From NCBI RefSeq assembly GCF_040807025.1, contig NC_090943.1, positions 118,991,900 to 119,055,899 on the forward strand: DNA of 64,000 bases, given 5' to 3'. Positions 14,701-25,400 of this stretch are shown here, in pieces (positions within the stretch are counted from its first letter, which is position 1; the number at the start of each line of letters is the position of its first letter). Made by a program: the position numbers and the translations under genes. Under the pieces are notes generated by a model. That model saw only the letters and a list, made by a program, of their open reading frames with translations, ran no database searches and had not been told where the DNA came from. Origin of the DNA: Struthio camelus (taxonomy: Eukaryota > Chordata > Aves > Struthioniformes > Struthionidae).

Positions 14701-16106
14701 TGCAATGTTTATGTATCCCCATAGAAAAGCTATCTTTTAGCAAAAAAGAAAAACAAAAAAGCCCAAAAAACAAACAACCCCCCCCACAGCGCATTCAAAT
14801 GTCAGATGCCCAAAATCTATTGTCCCAGGACCCAGGGAGGCAGGGCTGTCAATGCACGCAGGCTACTGCGGTAGCATCCAGGACCTAACAGTATCAGCCA
14901 CATCCTCGCTTTCTCATGGCAAAATAAAAGCTAGTTTCTCTTTGTATAGCAGTCACCTCAGTCCAAGCTGGAGCCTGATCCCGCTAAAACATATGGCAGT
15001 CCTTCCACTGACTGCTGGAGGAGCTGGAAGAGTTTCACGCAGAGCTTATATCACCTACGGTTTACAAATAAAAAGTGCAACCACTACTGCTTTGCAAGTG
15101 GGGAGACTGAGGAAAGGGGGTTTGCCCCAGACTTAGCCGGCAGAGCGGTGAGAAACAGCTGCTCCCTGACTCCCGCTCTCCCTGCGGGATCACGCAGCCT
15201 CGCTACGCGCACCGCGCCCTACGCGGTCGCCCTCCTAATCGGTTTAGACCAATCCCGCAAAGCTTACACCGAACACGTAATTCTGCATCACCCCCTTGCA
15301 GAAACCTCCGCGTTGGCCGCTCTCCGTGCTGGACAACCGATACGAACGTACCGCTAGTTGAGCGAACAGACGGGTCGTGCGCCAAGCCAGCCCGCGTTCC
15401 CGGCTCTCCCCAGCCGTTGCCCGCCGAGCCCGCAACAAAACGCAGCCGCGTAGCCCGCGGCGGCACGGCGGCACAGCCCGGGCGAGGGCGCGAAGGCGTG
15501 CGCCCACCCGCCCGCCCGCCCGCCGCGGCCTTGGGGCCTGCCTGCGTGCCCACGCCGCTCCCCCAACCCCTTTCGGCAGGGCCGTACGGACCGACCGCAT
15601 CCCCAAACCTGGCTCTCATTAGCCCCGGCAGCCTTATGTTTGCAATAAAAGAGAGCGCTTTGTTCGGGGCGTACCGGGGGGCCGGAGAGCGGGGCACACG
15701 GGTGGTTTTTCCAAGCGGGTGGAGGGATTTTTTATTTTTTTTGGGGGGGAAGGGGTACCCGAGCGCTTCCCCTCCCCGGGCTTACTCACACGGGGGTCGG
15801 CTGGCAGGGAAACTGGTTCCAGGCGCACTTGTACTGGGCCTGGACGTAGCTCTCCGTCCCGTCCAGCACCGAGCAGCTGACGTTCCTGGTCACGATGTAG
15901 GCGCACCAGTTCCTGCGGGGACACAGCCCGGAGCCGTTACACGCGCGACCGCCGCCCCACGACCCCCCCCCCACCCCGCCTGCCCTCCCCGCCGGTACTC
16001 ACTTGCTGCGGGAGCCCGGGCGGCTGTAGCGCAGGTGCGGCGTGCCCTGGCTCAGCCCGGCGCCCAGGGCCAGCAGCAGCGGCAGCGCCCAGCCCGCCGG
16101 CGCCAT
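2610..16106 (-). CDS. EMILIN2: EMILIN2, 5' part (signal peptide and EMI domain), exons 1-3
   Basis: EMILIN-2 is a secreted extracellular-matrix glycoprotein of the elastin-microfibril interface family. Family members carry an N-terminal EMI domain, long coiled coils, a proline-rich stretch and a C-terminal C1q domain. The coding parts here are 16106-16003, 15912-15790 and 2782-2610. They join in frame to 133 full codons plus one base. Residues 1-21 form a hydrophobic signal peptide (core [13 protein letters not shown]). Residues 36 to about 110 form the EMI domain, starting NWCAYIV and ending in the WRCCPG motif. It has seven cysteines at 38, 48, 64, 71, 99, 100 and 108. An N-glycosylation sequon NVS sits at 45-47. 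A Pro/Thr/Lys-rich linker follows. All three donors and both acceptors are GT-AG. EMILIN1 or another EMI protein is possible from the domain alone, but the neighbouring SMCHD1 and the sequence of the EMI domain favour EMILIN2. The gene is cut by the window edge, not broken. Confidence 0.88.
4500..4555. repeat. 28-bp tandem duplication
   Basis: Two head-to-tail copies of a unit beginning TTATTACTCTGTATTACTAC, with a few mismatches at the end. It lies in EMILIN2 intron 2. No function is evident. Confidence 0.65.
10686..10708. repeat. (CA)n microsatellite
   Basis: About eleven CA units after an A-rich run, in EMILIN2 intron 2. A simple repeat, possibly length-polymorphic. Confidence 0.85.
10838..10876. 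repeat. 24-bp-spaced duplication carrying AGGTCA half-sites
   Basis: The 15-mer AGAAAGGTCAGAYGT occurs at 10838-10852 and 10862-10876, a period of 24 bp. Each copy contains AGGTCA, the half-site consensus of nuclear receptors. The spacing is wider than the usual 1-5 bp direct-repeat elements, so a receptor-binding role is only a possibility. Confidence 0.45.
12480..12600 (+). mobile_element. CR1 LINE 3'-end fragment
   Basis: The segment reads CCTGAGCAACTTGATCCAGC, then a G-rich stretch, then GGATTAGATGACCTCCAGAG and TCTCCCAGCCTACATTTTTC. This follows the 3' untranslated end of avian CR1 elements in plus orientation. It is 5'-truncated, as most CR1 copies are, and carries no coding sequence. 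Boundaries are approximate. Confidence 0.75.
14147..14250. repeat. possible old amniote interspersed repeat
   Basis: The text around GACCAAATGTCCAGTCAGCC and CCTATCTCTGACAACACCCA, CCAGATGTTTAGG resembles a widely dispersed, degraded amniote repeat of the form 'gtccagtctagcccagtatcctgtctc...'. I recognise the pattern but cannot name the family. It directly abuts the CR1 fragment at 14261. Confidence 0.35.
14261..14350 (-). mobile_element. CR1 LINE 3'-end fragment (reverse orientation)
   Basis: Begins CATAGAATCACAAAATAATT, continues with CTGGAGGTCATCCAGTCCAA and CCCCTTGCTCAAGCAGGGGC. This is the reverse complement of the CR1 tail, in which the ATTCTATG-type end lies at the 3' terminus, so the element reads on the minus strand. 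The right boundary is uncertain because the following 150 bp are too diverged to assign. Confidence 0.8.
15790..15912 (-). CDS. EMILIN2: EMILIN2 exon 2 (N-terminal half of the EMI domain)
   Basis: 123 nt between acceptor CCCCGCAG and donor CCCGT|GTGAGTAAG. It completes a Lys codon, then reads [13 protein letters not shown]...[17 protein letters not shown] and leaves GT for a Val codon. Four EMI cysteines are encoded here. Both flanking introns are phase 2, so this exon could be skipped without a frameshift, at the cost of half the domain. Confidence 0.92.
15913..16002 (-). other. EMILIN2: EMILIN2 intron 1 (90 bp, very GC-rich)
   Basis: A 90-bp phase-2 intron with donor GTGAGTAC and acceptor CCCCGCAG, inside the CpG island. 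The reading frame would stay open through it, but the splice sites and the fit of the joined protein to the EMI family make it an intron. Confidence 0.85.
16003..16106 (-). CDS. EMILIN2: EMILIN2 exon 1 (start codon and signal peptide)
   Basis: 104 coding nt. The ATG at 16106-16104 is chosen because it is directly followed by a signal peptide ([18 protein letters not shown]), and has G at +4. The same frame stays open upstream to 16646, but that extension is Arg/Gly/Pro/Ala-rich, as expected of a translated GC-rich 5' UTR. The exon ends with AGC AA before donor GTGAGT, and the Lys codon is completed in exon 2. Confidence 0.85.
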
Positions 16107-16120
16107 GGGGCGGCCCCTCG

Positions 16121-16140
16121 CGGCGGCGGCGGCGGCGGGC
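16121..16140. repeat. (CGG)n / (GCC)n trinucleotide run in the EMILIN2 5' UTR
   Basis: Six to seven CGG units on the plus strand, 15-35 bp upstream of the EMILIN2 ATG. Short and probably stable, but in a position where expansion would affect translation or transcription. Confidence 0.7.
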
Positions 16141-16170
16141 ACGCGAGGGGAAAGCGGGGCGGCTGGTGCC

Positions 16171-16212
16171 TCCCTCCCTGCCTGCCTCCGTCCGTCCGTC
16201 CGTCTGCCCCTC
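16171..16212. repeat. (CCGT)n / CCTGCC tandem tract
   Basis: CTCCCTCCCTGCCTGCCTCC followed by four CCGT-like units, within the CpG island upstream of EMILIN2. A simple repeat. Confidence 0.7.
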
Positions 16213-16850
16213 TGTCCCGCCGCCCTCGCGCCGCTCAGCCGGTCCCTCACTGACGCAAGTGCCCGCCGCCCTCCGACTTCACACCCGCCTCGGCCGGCCG
16301 GCCGCCCCGCCGCGCCGCGCCGCTCCCCTCCACCCCCGGCCCGGCCCGGCCCGGCGGCGGGAGGTGGTGGCGGGGGGCGGGGGTTGGCCCTGCCCCCTCC
16401 CTTCCCGCCTCTCGCCCGGCCGCGCGGAGGGGACGGGGGCGCTGCGCCACACGGCGCCCGGCCGCCATGAGCGGCAGCGGCACAGCCCGCCCGCCGGCTG
16501 GCAGCCCCCGGCCCGGTTTTGCCCGCCGAGGGGGCTGAGGCGGGGGAGGCGGTGACCCTCCAGCTGAGGGGCCTGGGCGGTGGGGCCGGGCGCCGCCGCG
16601 CCACCTCCTTCAGGCCTGCGCCCAGGCACGAGGGCGCGTCGGCCACCCCGCGGTCCGCGGGGCCGGGCGCGAGGAGGCAGCTGCCGAGGCCCCCGGGAGC
16701 CAGGCCCCGGAGGTGTCGCGTCAGGCCGACGAAGGCCTGATGAAATACGGGCGGGCGCCCGCGAGGGGAGGTTTTGACCGGCGTGGCGTCACGCGGGAGG
16801 TTGGACGCGGTGGTTCCCCCTCGGCGTTACCTCGCTGACTGGGTCGTCGT

Positions 16851-19800
16851 TCCCTTCTTTTGACCCAACAGCTCATCGAAACCATTCAGCCCTGACAATT
16901 ACCCGTTACGTTTTCCTGCCCGACCACGTCTGCCTACACCAGGCACTCCTCTGCACAGGCTTCTCCCTGTTTTCTTGTTTCGCCTTGATTAAACAGGAAT
17001 GAGCCTCAGCGGGAATAAACTTCTGGCCCAATACCGTGTCTTCTGCACTGGCCTGTGCCGGATGCTTCAGAAGATACTGCATGCGCTCAAGGAGCAGGCA
17101 GAAGAAAAACACCTTCCCAAGGGGAATTTCTTCCTAATGTGCCCAGTTCATCATCCCCAAAGCATGACATTTATATCCTTTCCAAACTCTTGTACTGTTA
17201 ATAGAAACCTGATCTTGGGTTTTTATTAAACTGGGGATGTTGTGACAGTCAATACTGTCTAAATGCATTAAGCTCTTTGGCGTCATTGAGAGCCTGTGAC
17301 AGCAAGACATTCAGTACCTTGCATCCTGCGGCACGCGTTACAGCACCAGGAAGAATTTATTAAACTCGCCTATATATATGCAAGATATCATCGTAGCACT
17401 TAAACGCTAGTTCAGAAAAACTTTTTTTACTCCAGCAGTATGTATTCGTCCATCATTCATCACAAGAGTCATTCACTGGGCATAGAGAGACTGCTGGGTG
17501 TTCAAATTCACTCAAGTATTAAAATTAATTCTAATCCAGGCACCTTGACTATGTTAGCTGGCTGTACAAGGTAGTCAGTAATGGGTCCCATTACCATCCA
17601 GACCACCAGGCAGGACCCTCTGTTCTCATCAGCTCCTCTTCTTTTGAAGAGGTTCCTTTGAGCCATCAAACACAGTGCCATGAAGTTGTAGAGGCAGAGC
17701 CTGTCTCTGCACTGTGCTCGTACGGTACATGGGAGGCCCTGGTCTGAACCCCGAAATGATGTAGACACTGGTATCACCAGCTGCTCACACAATGTGACTC
17801 CTTGTCCTACTGCAGGCCATGGTTCAATGTTATCTTCCGCTTCAGCTATGGTAGCTTCCTGTGCTTTTGCATCAGTTATTCAGACATAACCACATATGGG
17901 AGCATGCTGTTGGCTGTGACAGAGAACTGTTGTGTTTAAAAAGAGCAACCAACTCTTTTGCGTTTGTGTTGAACCTCAGGCCAGATCCCTGATCCAGGCT
18001 GCAGCATGAACAGAGACTTCAGCCGTGCATCAGGACGGCATGCTGCAAGAGGAGCGCACGGTGGGGACACAGGAGCCCCTTAGGCCAGCATAGCATCCGT
18101 GTCAGCAAGTCAAGTCCTGAGAGCCACGAGGCCTGGACTCAGCAAAACAATAAAGTAGAGAGACTGGGCCATGCCAGAGGAAAGGAAAGGAAAGAGCTGT
18201 GCTTGAGCAGAGAGTCAAGAGGTCACACAGCTACCACCGAGTAGGTGGGAGACTTGGGAGCAACGACTGCTGCTGCTGAACATAATCGGTCCTAACCCTG
18301 CCCACGTGCTCCAGGGCCTCCCTTGGCCACAGAGCTACTCTAGCTTTCTAGGTCTAAGCAAAGTAGGCAGCAGGGCCCTGCCTGTTCTTCTGCTCTAGGC
18401 AAGCGCCTACTGAAGCTGTACCTAGACCTAGGCATCTGCCCAGACCTGCCTAAATAGGCATATTTCATCTGCCAGTCTTACAGACAGTCTCATCCAAATA
18501 CTTTGCTCACTCGGTCTCTGAGTGTGACAGGAAAACGAGCTTTAAAAACTGAGTTAAAAATTATGCTTTCAATCTACTTTTTAGTAATTGCTTCACTGGA
18601 AACGTTCGCTAGAGCTTTCTGCCCACGTTCCCCAAGAGAAATGCATCCAATTACAGATGCTTGGGATCACTTCACTGGCGATAAGTAGAAATGGGAAAAT
18701 CGGAGATTATTACAGTCACTTCAGTCCGCCTTGTTTCACCTGAAAAAACAGCATCCTCCCAAGAGCTCCAGAGCTATTTTGGAGGGAGTAACGTCTCCCT
18801 ATCTATGAAATCATGCTCCAGGCAAAGATTAAATCATTTGCTGTGCCACTGTTTACATTTGCGATAGCATGACATTCAGGCTTCATCATTTGTGCCGGCA
18901 GAACTCATTTGGAGTTTCTCCAGCCTGAGGCAAGCAAGAAGACAATTCAGTCCCTAAAAAGCAGTAGTGAAGGCTCTTTCTTCCCTTCTCCCCTCTTCAC
19001 CCAGTCAAGGAACTCTAGAAGCTGGCCCTTTTTCAAAAGTGATGAGCAACATGGAAGAGCTATATGTGTCCCACAAAGAGAAAGTCAGTAAATAATGAAA
19101 GACTGAGGTCATGCCTGTCTTGAGAATGACTGCATGTTGCAAAAATTAACAGGCTGATTTAAACAAAATGAGCATGAAACAACAGTATGTTTTCATACAC
19201 AAAATACTGAACTTATATTTATACCTTGGTGAAAGAAGACAAAGCGGGTGTTGCCTACCTAATTTGCCATGAGGGCACCCTTCTGACCTGCAAACTGAAG
19301 GCTCAATTACGTGATCAAACATAATGTGGCACACCATTAGAACAGAGAATCATTACAGCCTTTCTCTGATAATGAGTCAGGATGTGCGTGTAACTTCAGG
19401 ACTCTGTCCTTGGAAAATGTATTCATTCACTCAAGAGTTCTTCAAGAAAGTCCCTCTTCTGTTTTCTGATATACCAACTCCTTTTACTGTCTCAGTCAAC
19501 CATATTGTAAATACTGTGAAATATGACTTCAATAATATTTGTTGCCATTACTTTAAAAGGTTATGTGAGACTTCTTCCACGACAAGGCATAGTGCATTTT
19601 TGAATTTATGTCGTTTAAAAGGATGTGTATTACTGAAAAATAAAATCCTGCAGGATCGTTTGCTGCGCCTTAGTGAAACCAGAGCTCTGTGGGAACTTAA
19701 ACACTGTTCCAAAGAGTAAAGTTTTATGCATGGCTGTGTGATGGCTCAGGAAGGCTGTAACAGCAGATGAGAATTGTAGTAAAAGGTATTGACATGAATA

Positions 19801-21660
19801 GAAATGAGTGAATTTGGGCAGAGGTTTAGAGCTGACCTCAGCACCTACGATATTCACGCTGGGCCTATGATATCAGCTAATTCAACAACAACCAGAACAA
19901 CAAAAATTTGACTTTACCAAGAGAATTTGCAACTCAGGTGCATGCTGAACATGCAGTTCAAGCTCTGTTCATGGCTGCATTTTTTCTGTGGGTGTAACTA
20001 GCTTTATTTTAGAGTGTATTAAGGTTAATACTGCTCTCAAGGAGACAGCAGTGCTCACACTGTAAATATTTTCTGTGATATATCCTCTCATCTCTAGAAC
20101 TCACGGAAATCCCAAGGCAGATGATTCTTACAGTGCATGGAAAATATCCTTCCACCCCTCCCTCCAAATAGAATATGTAATCTTCTGCAAGTGCATTGAG
20201 AAAGGCTTCAATGACTGGAGGTCAGTAGCACGGGGTCACCGTAACACAGAGATCGCAGACATGAATCCATAAATCCTTTTAAATATTCCAGTGAAAACTT
20301 TTTTTGTTGTTTTGAAGTTCTTATTTCTTTAATAAGCCGTGTGGCTGTGTTTTCATCACTAATATTCAACTGCGTTTTAACACTTTGTAACAGGATAAGG
20401 ATGGGGAAACCATTAGGGCCATGTGCAAGGGTCTACCAAAGAGAGAAACCTGCCCTAAGGGGACAGGCAGAATAAATAGAAAAAATATTATGAGCATATT
20501 TATCTCAAAATTCCAGAAAAGAAATGTCGTTAATAAAATGGTGCATGGAATGGCTGCGTGCTCTCCTTGCAATTTACCTTTCTTAAGTGCCAGCACTTTC
20601 TGTAGATTTCAGCAATAGGGTTTTTTTAAATTCTGTGTTGCTTTTCTTCAGATTCACCATCTCAAAAAATTGCCAAGACAACCTGAGGAGAGTGGTTTTT
20701 AGAAAGGGGTTTGTATTCCTTTTACCTTCTCTTTATTAAAAAAGCTCTGTCACCTAGAAATCTTATCTGGGGCACAGAATATCTTTCAGATACTTCTCAC
20801 CTGGCCATGAGATGTGAGAAGCCAGCCTACAGTTGTGCCTAGTCTGGCTTTACATTTGGCACTATATTAACTCCATCCATGAGTCAAAGCAGGTCAAGTA
20901 TCCCCTGGAAAGAGAAACTGGTAGTACGAGAGCAAAGAAAGGTTTGAAAAGAAGCTGTAGGAAACTCCAAGCTAAGAGAGAAAGGCTTAGGTTGAGGTTT
21001 ACGATGCATGCTGTTTTGAAATACCAGTAAAAGCACTCTGCAGGGATAGGGGAATTCGATTACTGTTTTGCAGAGACACGATGCAGACCTGTCCCATTCA
21101 TTTGGTCTGGTGACATGTCACTACGTAATGATTTTAACATGAATATTAGTTTTAACATTTATAATTCAAGTCCCTGACTGGTGTCCTTCATCTTCTCCCC
21201 TCTCAAATCAGATCATGAGCTCTTTTTTGCGATATCTTTTTAAATGTCATTCCCCACTTCAAGATTTAGGTTTCAGTTTTGAAAGTGTTATGTGTAATCA
21301 CCTCTCTAAAATCAGCCAGACGCATATTTAGCTGTTAATGTTTAATGAAAATTAATGACCAAAAGAAAAGTGAATGACAGATATTAATAAAATTTATATT
21401 TGTAAACATGCTGACTTAAAAAAAATCCAAGCCCAAATCAGAAATGAAGAAATAAACAAAGGAGGAGGAGGGGAAGCAGGAAATTTGGGTTCTTTTTTAC
21501 TGGAGACCCACCTTGGAGGGCTGTAACAGTTACGTAGCTACCAAGACTGTCAATTCCACAAACAATGTATGTAGCAGAGATCCACTCTAGCATCTTTGGA
21601 CTGTGCGGAAAAATAGCCCATGTGGGCCTGACAAATGCCACATTGTCACCTAGCTGAAGT
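16851..21660. other. intergenic, upstream of EMILIN2
   Basis: No exons with supporting splice context or recognisable protein were found. The stretch contains the TAGGC/GCCTA palindromic cluster at about 18348-18460. Open frames up to 131 codons (19324-19719, plus) have no recognisable domain and look like chance. Confidence 0.6.
18348..18460. repeat. cluster of inverted TAGGC / GCCTA motifs
   Basis: Within about 110 bp the pentamer TAGGC or its complement occurs six times. There is a 9-bp inverted repeat (CTAGGTCTA at 18348-18356, TAGACCTAG at 18423-18431), a perfect 12-bp palindrome GCAGGGCCCTGC (18370-18381), a small hairpin TAGGC-AAGC-GCCTA (18396-18409) and GCCTA-AA-TAGGC (18448-18459). 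It may be a degraded copy of a palindromic amniote repeat. I cannot name it. Confidence 0.5.
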
Positions 21661-21663
21661 GCC

Positions 21664-22401
21664 ATGTTTACCTACGTAGGCGCTGGTGGTGTCACATGGG
21701 CTTCATGGAACGGGCTTGGGGAAGTCTCAGTGCCTGGCAGTCCGGCAGCTCCATCCTTTCTTCCTTTGTGTTATGCCCTTTTTGAGAAAAACATATGTGC
21801 TAAGTTTACTTATTTAAACAGAAAAACAAATCAGTGTTTTACAAACAGCCCAAACATTGCCCAGTTGTGGCATGCATTGTTTGTATTCAAACCAATGTTC
21901 TTTATTGTCATAGTTATGGTTTTGGCTAGAGAACAGGATAAACAAATACCAGGCCCCCTGGAACAGCTGTCTGAGCACACTGGTACAATCTGCTCAAGGC
22001 TCCAACCCCAAGACAGCAGAGATCAATATCCCTTATTCTGCGCTGGGAAGAGTAATTTGTTGCGGCATTTTCCGATATTACTACACAATGTGAGAGGACT
22101 GAATGACGTATCCACTGTTACCATGCGTTTCCTAGCATGGCAAGTCTGGACCCTATGCAGAGAGAAGGCATCAGCGTATAGGAGGAGAATTATAAGAAAA
22201 TACCTTAATGCTCAGCAAGACCTTTCAGTGAAAAGCCCAAGGCTGGCTGCCACATGCACAAAGGTGGAAGAAGTTAAAGAACTCAGGAAAGAAGATCAGA
22301 GAAGATCAGCATTTCTGGACAGATGGCCTGGGGGTGGGCAGGCAGAGGCGGTATGGGGAAGACATTTCTTTTTGCTTTGCATCTGCTTATATTTGATTTA
22401 G
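21664..22401 (+). CDS. 245-codon orphan ORF, function unknown
   Basis: A single uninterrupted frame of 245 codons from ATG to stop in moderately AT-rich intergenic DNA, with a stop codon two codons before the ATG. I recognise no family. The translation has a hydrophobic segment at about residues 71-88 (FVFKPMFFIVIVMVLA), a basic stretch at 166-180, a Glu/Lys-rich patch at 200-212 and a hydrophobic end. There is no obvious promoter, polyadenylation site or splice context. The length is more than chance usually gives at this composition, but it could be a decayed retroposed gene, an unannotated young gene, or luck. Confidence 0.2.
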   Translation: MFTYVGAGGVTWASWNGLGEVSVPGSPAAPSFLPLCYALFEKNICAKFTYLNRKTNQCFTNSPNIAQLWHALFVFKPMFFIVIVMVLAREQDKQIPGPLEQLSEHTGTICSRLQPQDSRDQYPLFCAGKSNLLRHFPILLHNVRGLNDVSTVTMRFLAWQVWTLCREKASAYRRRIIRKYLNAQQDLSVKSPRLAATCTKVEEVKELRKEDQRRSAFLDRWPGGGQAEAVWGRHFFLLCICLYLI

Positions 22402-25400
22402 TGAAATGTATGCCACGCGACTTCGGCGGAGAGCACGGACTGTGCGCTGGTTCTTTCCACAGCTTCTACCACTCTCACCTGCACATAAAGTCGGACAAAC
22501 CAAGTTGGTTCACACAAAGCTACATCTACTACCTGCACACAGGTCTTTCAGAAAACCAGCAGACAAATAGCTGAAAAATACTTAGAAGATTGCACCAAAA
22601 GCTGTATGTATCATTTGCTGTTACTGGAAAGAGTGAGTTTCTTGCAATCTCGCTTGTTATGAAAACAAGAATTGTCATATTTGGGTACAGCCACCCTGGT
22701 TGCTCAGGTCTGCTCTCTCACCTCTGATGGTAGTGTAGTATTTCAGAATAAAAAATAGACCTGAGGTGGTTAATTATTGTGCAGTCCTTCCCTCCAATAA
22801 AGGGCAGCTTCCAGGGTTTCATGGCATGTAGTGAGTGTCCTTCTTAAATGCTCCTGTCTCTGATTGAATCTGTCAGATTTCAGCTTTCAAGATTTTTTTA
22901 AAGAGATGAGCTGGAAAGGAGAGAAAGGAAATGGCTCATGCCTTTTCGGTGTTTGGGGCAAAGATGTCAACAGTTTTCTAAACACTTATATTGTTTCTGG
23001 TAGAAAACGATATGATTCTGAAGCTTTACTTTAATCATCAGTTTATCCAGTCTCTTGCTGAATTTACTCATGTTTTAACTAAACAAAAAAGTTACATGAG
23101 TTTAACCACAACAGGTAAAAGTTTTTGTGCAAACACTACACTTTCAGTTTAGGCTCAATGGGTGTTGGTTTATTTCAAGGAATTGATTATAACTGCAGTA
23201 AGTCCACTTAAAGTTAAAATGAGAATCTCTTCCTTAAAACAAGAGGCAGCGATTACTGATGAAGATAAGACCTAAGACTGTAACTCTCAACGTAACTCCC
23301 AGCCTAAGGTTTATATTCCAATCAAAAGAATGAGCACTAGCTTTAGGGAGGCGTTCTATGTGTTTCCTCTGATTCTTATCTATTTCCCATTCAAAATCAA
23401 GCTTTGATTTAACTTCTGTTCAACTTGCAAGATATAGCGTTCTTAAAGAAATTTTATGCGTAAAGAATGAGCTAACCAAACACAAAAATGCCAGGAATAT
23501 TTTAAATAAAACCTCATTAGGTAAAGACCATGGCCTCGAATACTTCATGCCTCTCTACATTCACATCATGTTTTTAGAAGAGGTTTTATATAGGCTAAGT
23601 CATTTTTTCTCATTCAGCCATTTGGCCACAGCAAATTTCTTCAGCTTCTCTAGTTTCTCCCTGGTTCCCAGCTCCTACCATCCTGTAGAACATATTGTTC
23701 ATTATTTGTCCTGTAAACGCTCATTAAAGTTATAGCAACTGTCAGATGCAAAAATCAAAACAAAAAAGACAGTAAGAAAAACAAAAAATTCCCTTTCCAT
23801 CTGTGTTCTCCAATCCCGTATTTTCATTGCACGATGATGGTATGTGGCTGTCCTTAATCTCAAAAACTGCAACTCACAAAATGTGACCACAGCTTCTGCT
23901 GAACGAAGGAGGATGACAGCTCCAGGCCTCCCGTGCCTGCTGCTAGTGATGCCGCTCACGAAAAGTGTAAGATTATGGGCTGACGTGGGGCAGGACAGGC
24001 TCTTGCAATGGATCGCTCGCTGCTGCAGCGAGGCACCCTTTCCCCGAGACAGTTTCGCCTCCTCTGCTCAGTCCCCACATGGCACTTTCTTATGGAATGA
24101 CATTGGCAACCCCCTATAAATATAGGATGAGGCTGCAATACTTTTATCTGCAAACAGCTCTTCTAAATGAGCAGGGCTTCCTATGTAGTAGTACAGCTGT
24201 CATAGCCCAATCTGTAAAAGCGAACACGTAGCTTCTCCCTGAAGGAGTGAGTTTTCAGTCAAATTGGACTCAGGCGGCAAATGATACTGCCTGTTTCTCG
24301 ATGCACCTGGAAGCTCCAATATGGTACTGTGCCAAATCATGCTGTGTTTTAACATAACGTGAAATGCAAAGGGAGGTATCTGGTGATTCGTTGCAGTCAC
24401 TTGCTATTCTCTGTTTATCACTGGAGAGTTTCAAAGGATGTGGTAATGTTTAAAAATGAAAGAGAGGCTAAAACAAAAAAAGAAAAAGATGAAGTAAACA
24501 TAAGCTGCATGAGAACAGAACTGGGGAAAAGACACTTTAAGGTGTTGGAGGCAGGAAGGTGTGGAAAGAGGAGGTGATGAGTACAGCAGTGCCAGAATGG
24601 GCAGCATCTTGCTTTGATCGTGTGCTCAAATCCTTTGAAATCGTTGTTATTTACACACTTGCCTTATGGCATCAAACTTTCTGTCTAACATGGCTTTTTA
24701 CTCGTTTATTAGTTTATCATTTTCCACTGAAACAAAAGTGCTTGTTCTTCCTCAGGCCTCCTGTATTTGGGGAGAGGGTGGCTGTAAATGCTCCAGTATT
24801 GGACCCTAAGAACCTCCTGCAGGAACATGCAGTTGCAAAGACAAATATATCAAAAAATATTAAACAGGGAAAAGCAAAGTTTTTATCTTTTTTTTGTTCA
24901 CCACTGTTTACCAAAAGTTGTGCTTATTCAATATTATTCTAGAAAAAAGTTTCTAATTGTCTTAACTGTTTGTCTAATTGTTTATTAAAGCAGACTGCGT
25001 AAACCTGTTTGTACCGGACTTCTCAGTGCTGCAGTTAAATACGTTGGTGATAACAGTGCTCTGTTTTGGTCAGTTAAACAATTTAAGTGAGCATCCTTAG
25101 AGTAGGTAAATACTTCACTCCCACCAATTTGGATTGGAGTTAAAAGCCTGCATCTCTGTGACAACTGGAGATTAAGCACCAGAGGTTTGTTTCAGTCAAA
25201 CCTCTTTTAGATAACATCACTGGCTACTTTCATTTTCTCTGTGAACACTGTGTGCGTAGCTCTATAACCTCTCTTGAAAATCTCAAGCAAGAAATGACAA
25301 CTTAATTAAACCACATTGAGTATACTTTTCTTCAGATGTGCCAGGTTAAAATAATGGCATGATTTGGTCACCAAGGTACATGGAGCATAGGGATGTACAA

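Larger units (their letters stand above)
2783..15789 (-). other. EMILIN2: EMILIN2 intron 2 (13 kb)
   Basis: A long phase-2 intron splitting the EMI domain. It contains two CR1-derived fragments (about 12480-12600 and 14261-14350), an older repeat-like segment (about 14147-14250), a CA repeat, a 28-bp tandem duplication near 4500 and an AGGTCA-containing duplication near 10840. The open frames inside it have no recognisable domains or splice context. I see no other gene in it. Confidence 0.8.
15150..16830. promoter_or_regulatory. EMILIN2: CpG island and promoter region of EMILIN2
   Basis: An abrupt change from AT-rich DNA to very GC-rich, CpG-dense sequence covers EMILIN2 exons 1 and 2 and at least 700 bp upstream of the start codon. 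I see no clear TATA box at a fitting distance. That suits a CpG-island promoter with dispersed start sites. Several long frames on both strands run through this block only because stop codons are rare in such composition. Confidence 0.85.
16107..16850 (-). promoter_or_regulatory. EMILIN2: EMILIN2 5' UTR and proximal promoter
   Basis: GC-rich DNA upstream of the start codon. It contains a (GCC)n run (about 16121-16140) and a CCGT/CCTGCC-type tandem tract (about 16171-16212). Transcription start sites cannot be placed by eye. Sequence beyond about 16850 returns to ordinary composition. Confidence 0.6.

Noticed and set aside
15417..16253. 278-codon plus-strand open frame across the CpG island
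   Set aside because: It runs antisense through EMILIN2 exons 1 and 2. The translation is Arg/Pro/Ala/Gly-rich low complexity, as expected where stop codons are scarce because of high GC.
16107..16646. In-frame N-terminal extension of EMILIN2 exon 1 (180 extra codons)
   Set aside because: The extension is low-complexity Arg/Gly/Ala/Pro and would bury the signal peptide. The ATG at 16106 immediately precedes a proper signal peptide.
19324..19719. 131-codon plus-strand ORF
   Set aside because: No domain, no neighbouring splice or regulatory context, and amino-acid make-up like translated non-coding DNA.
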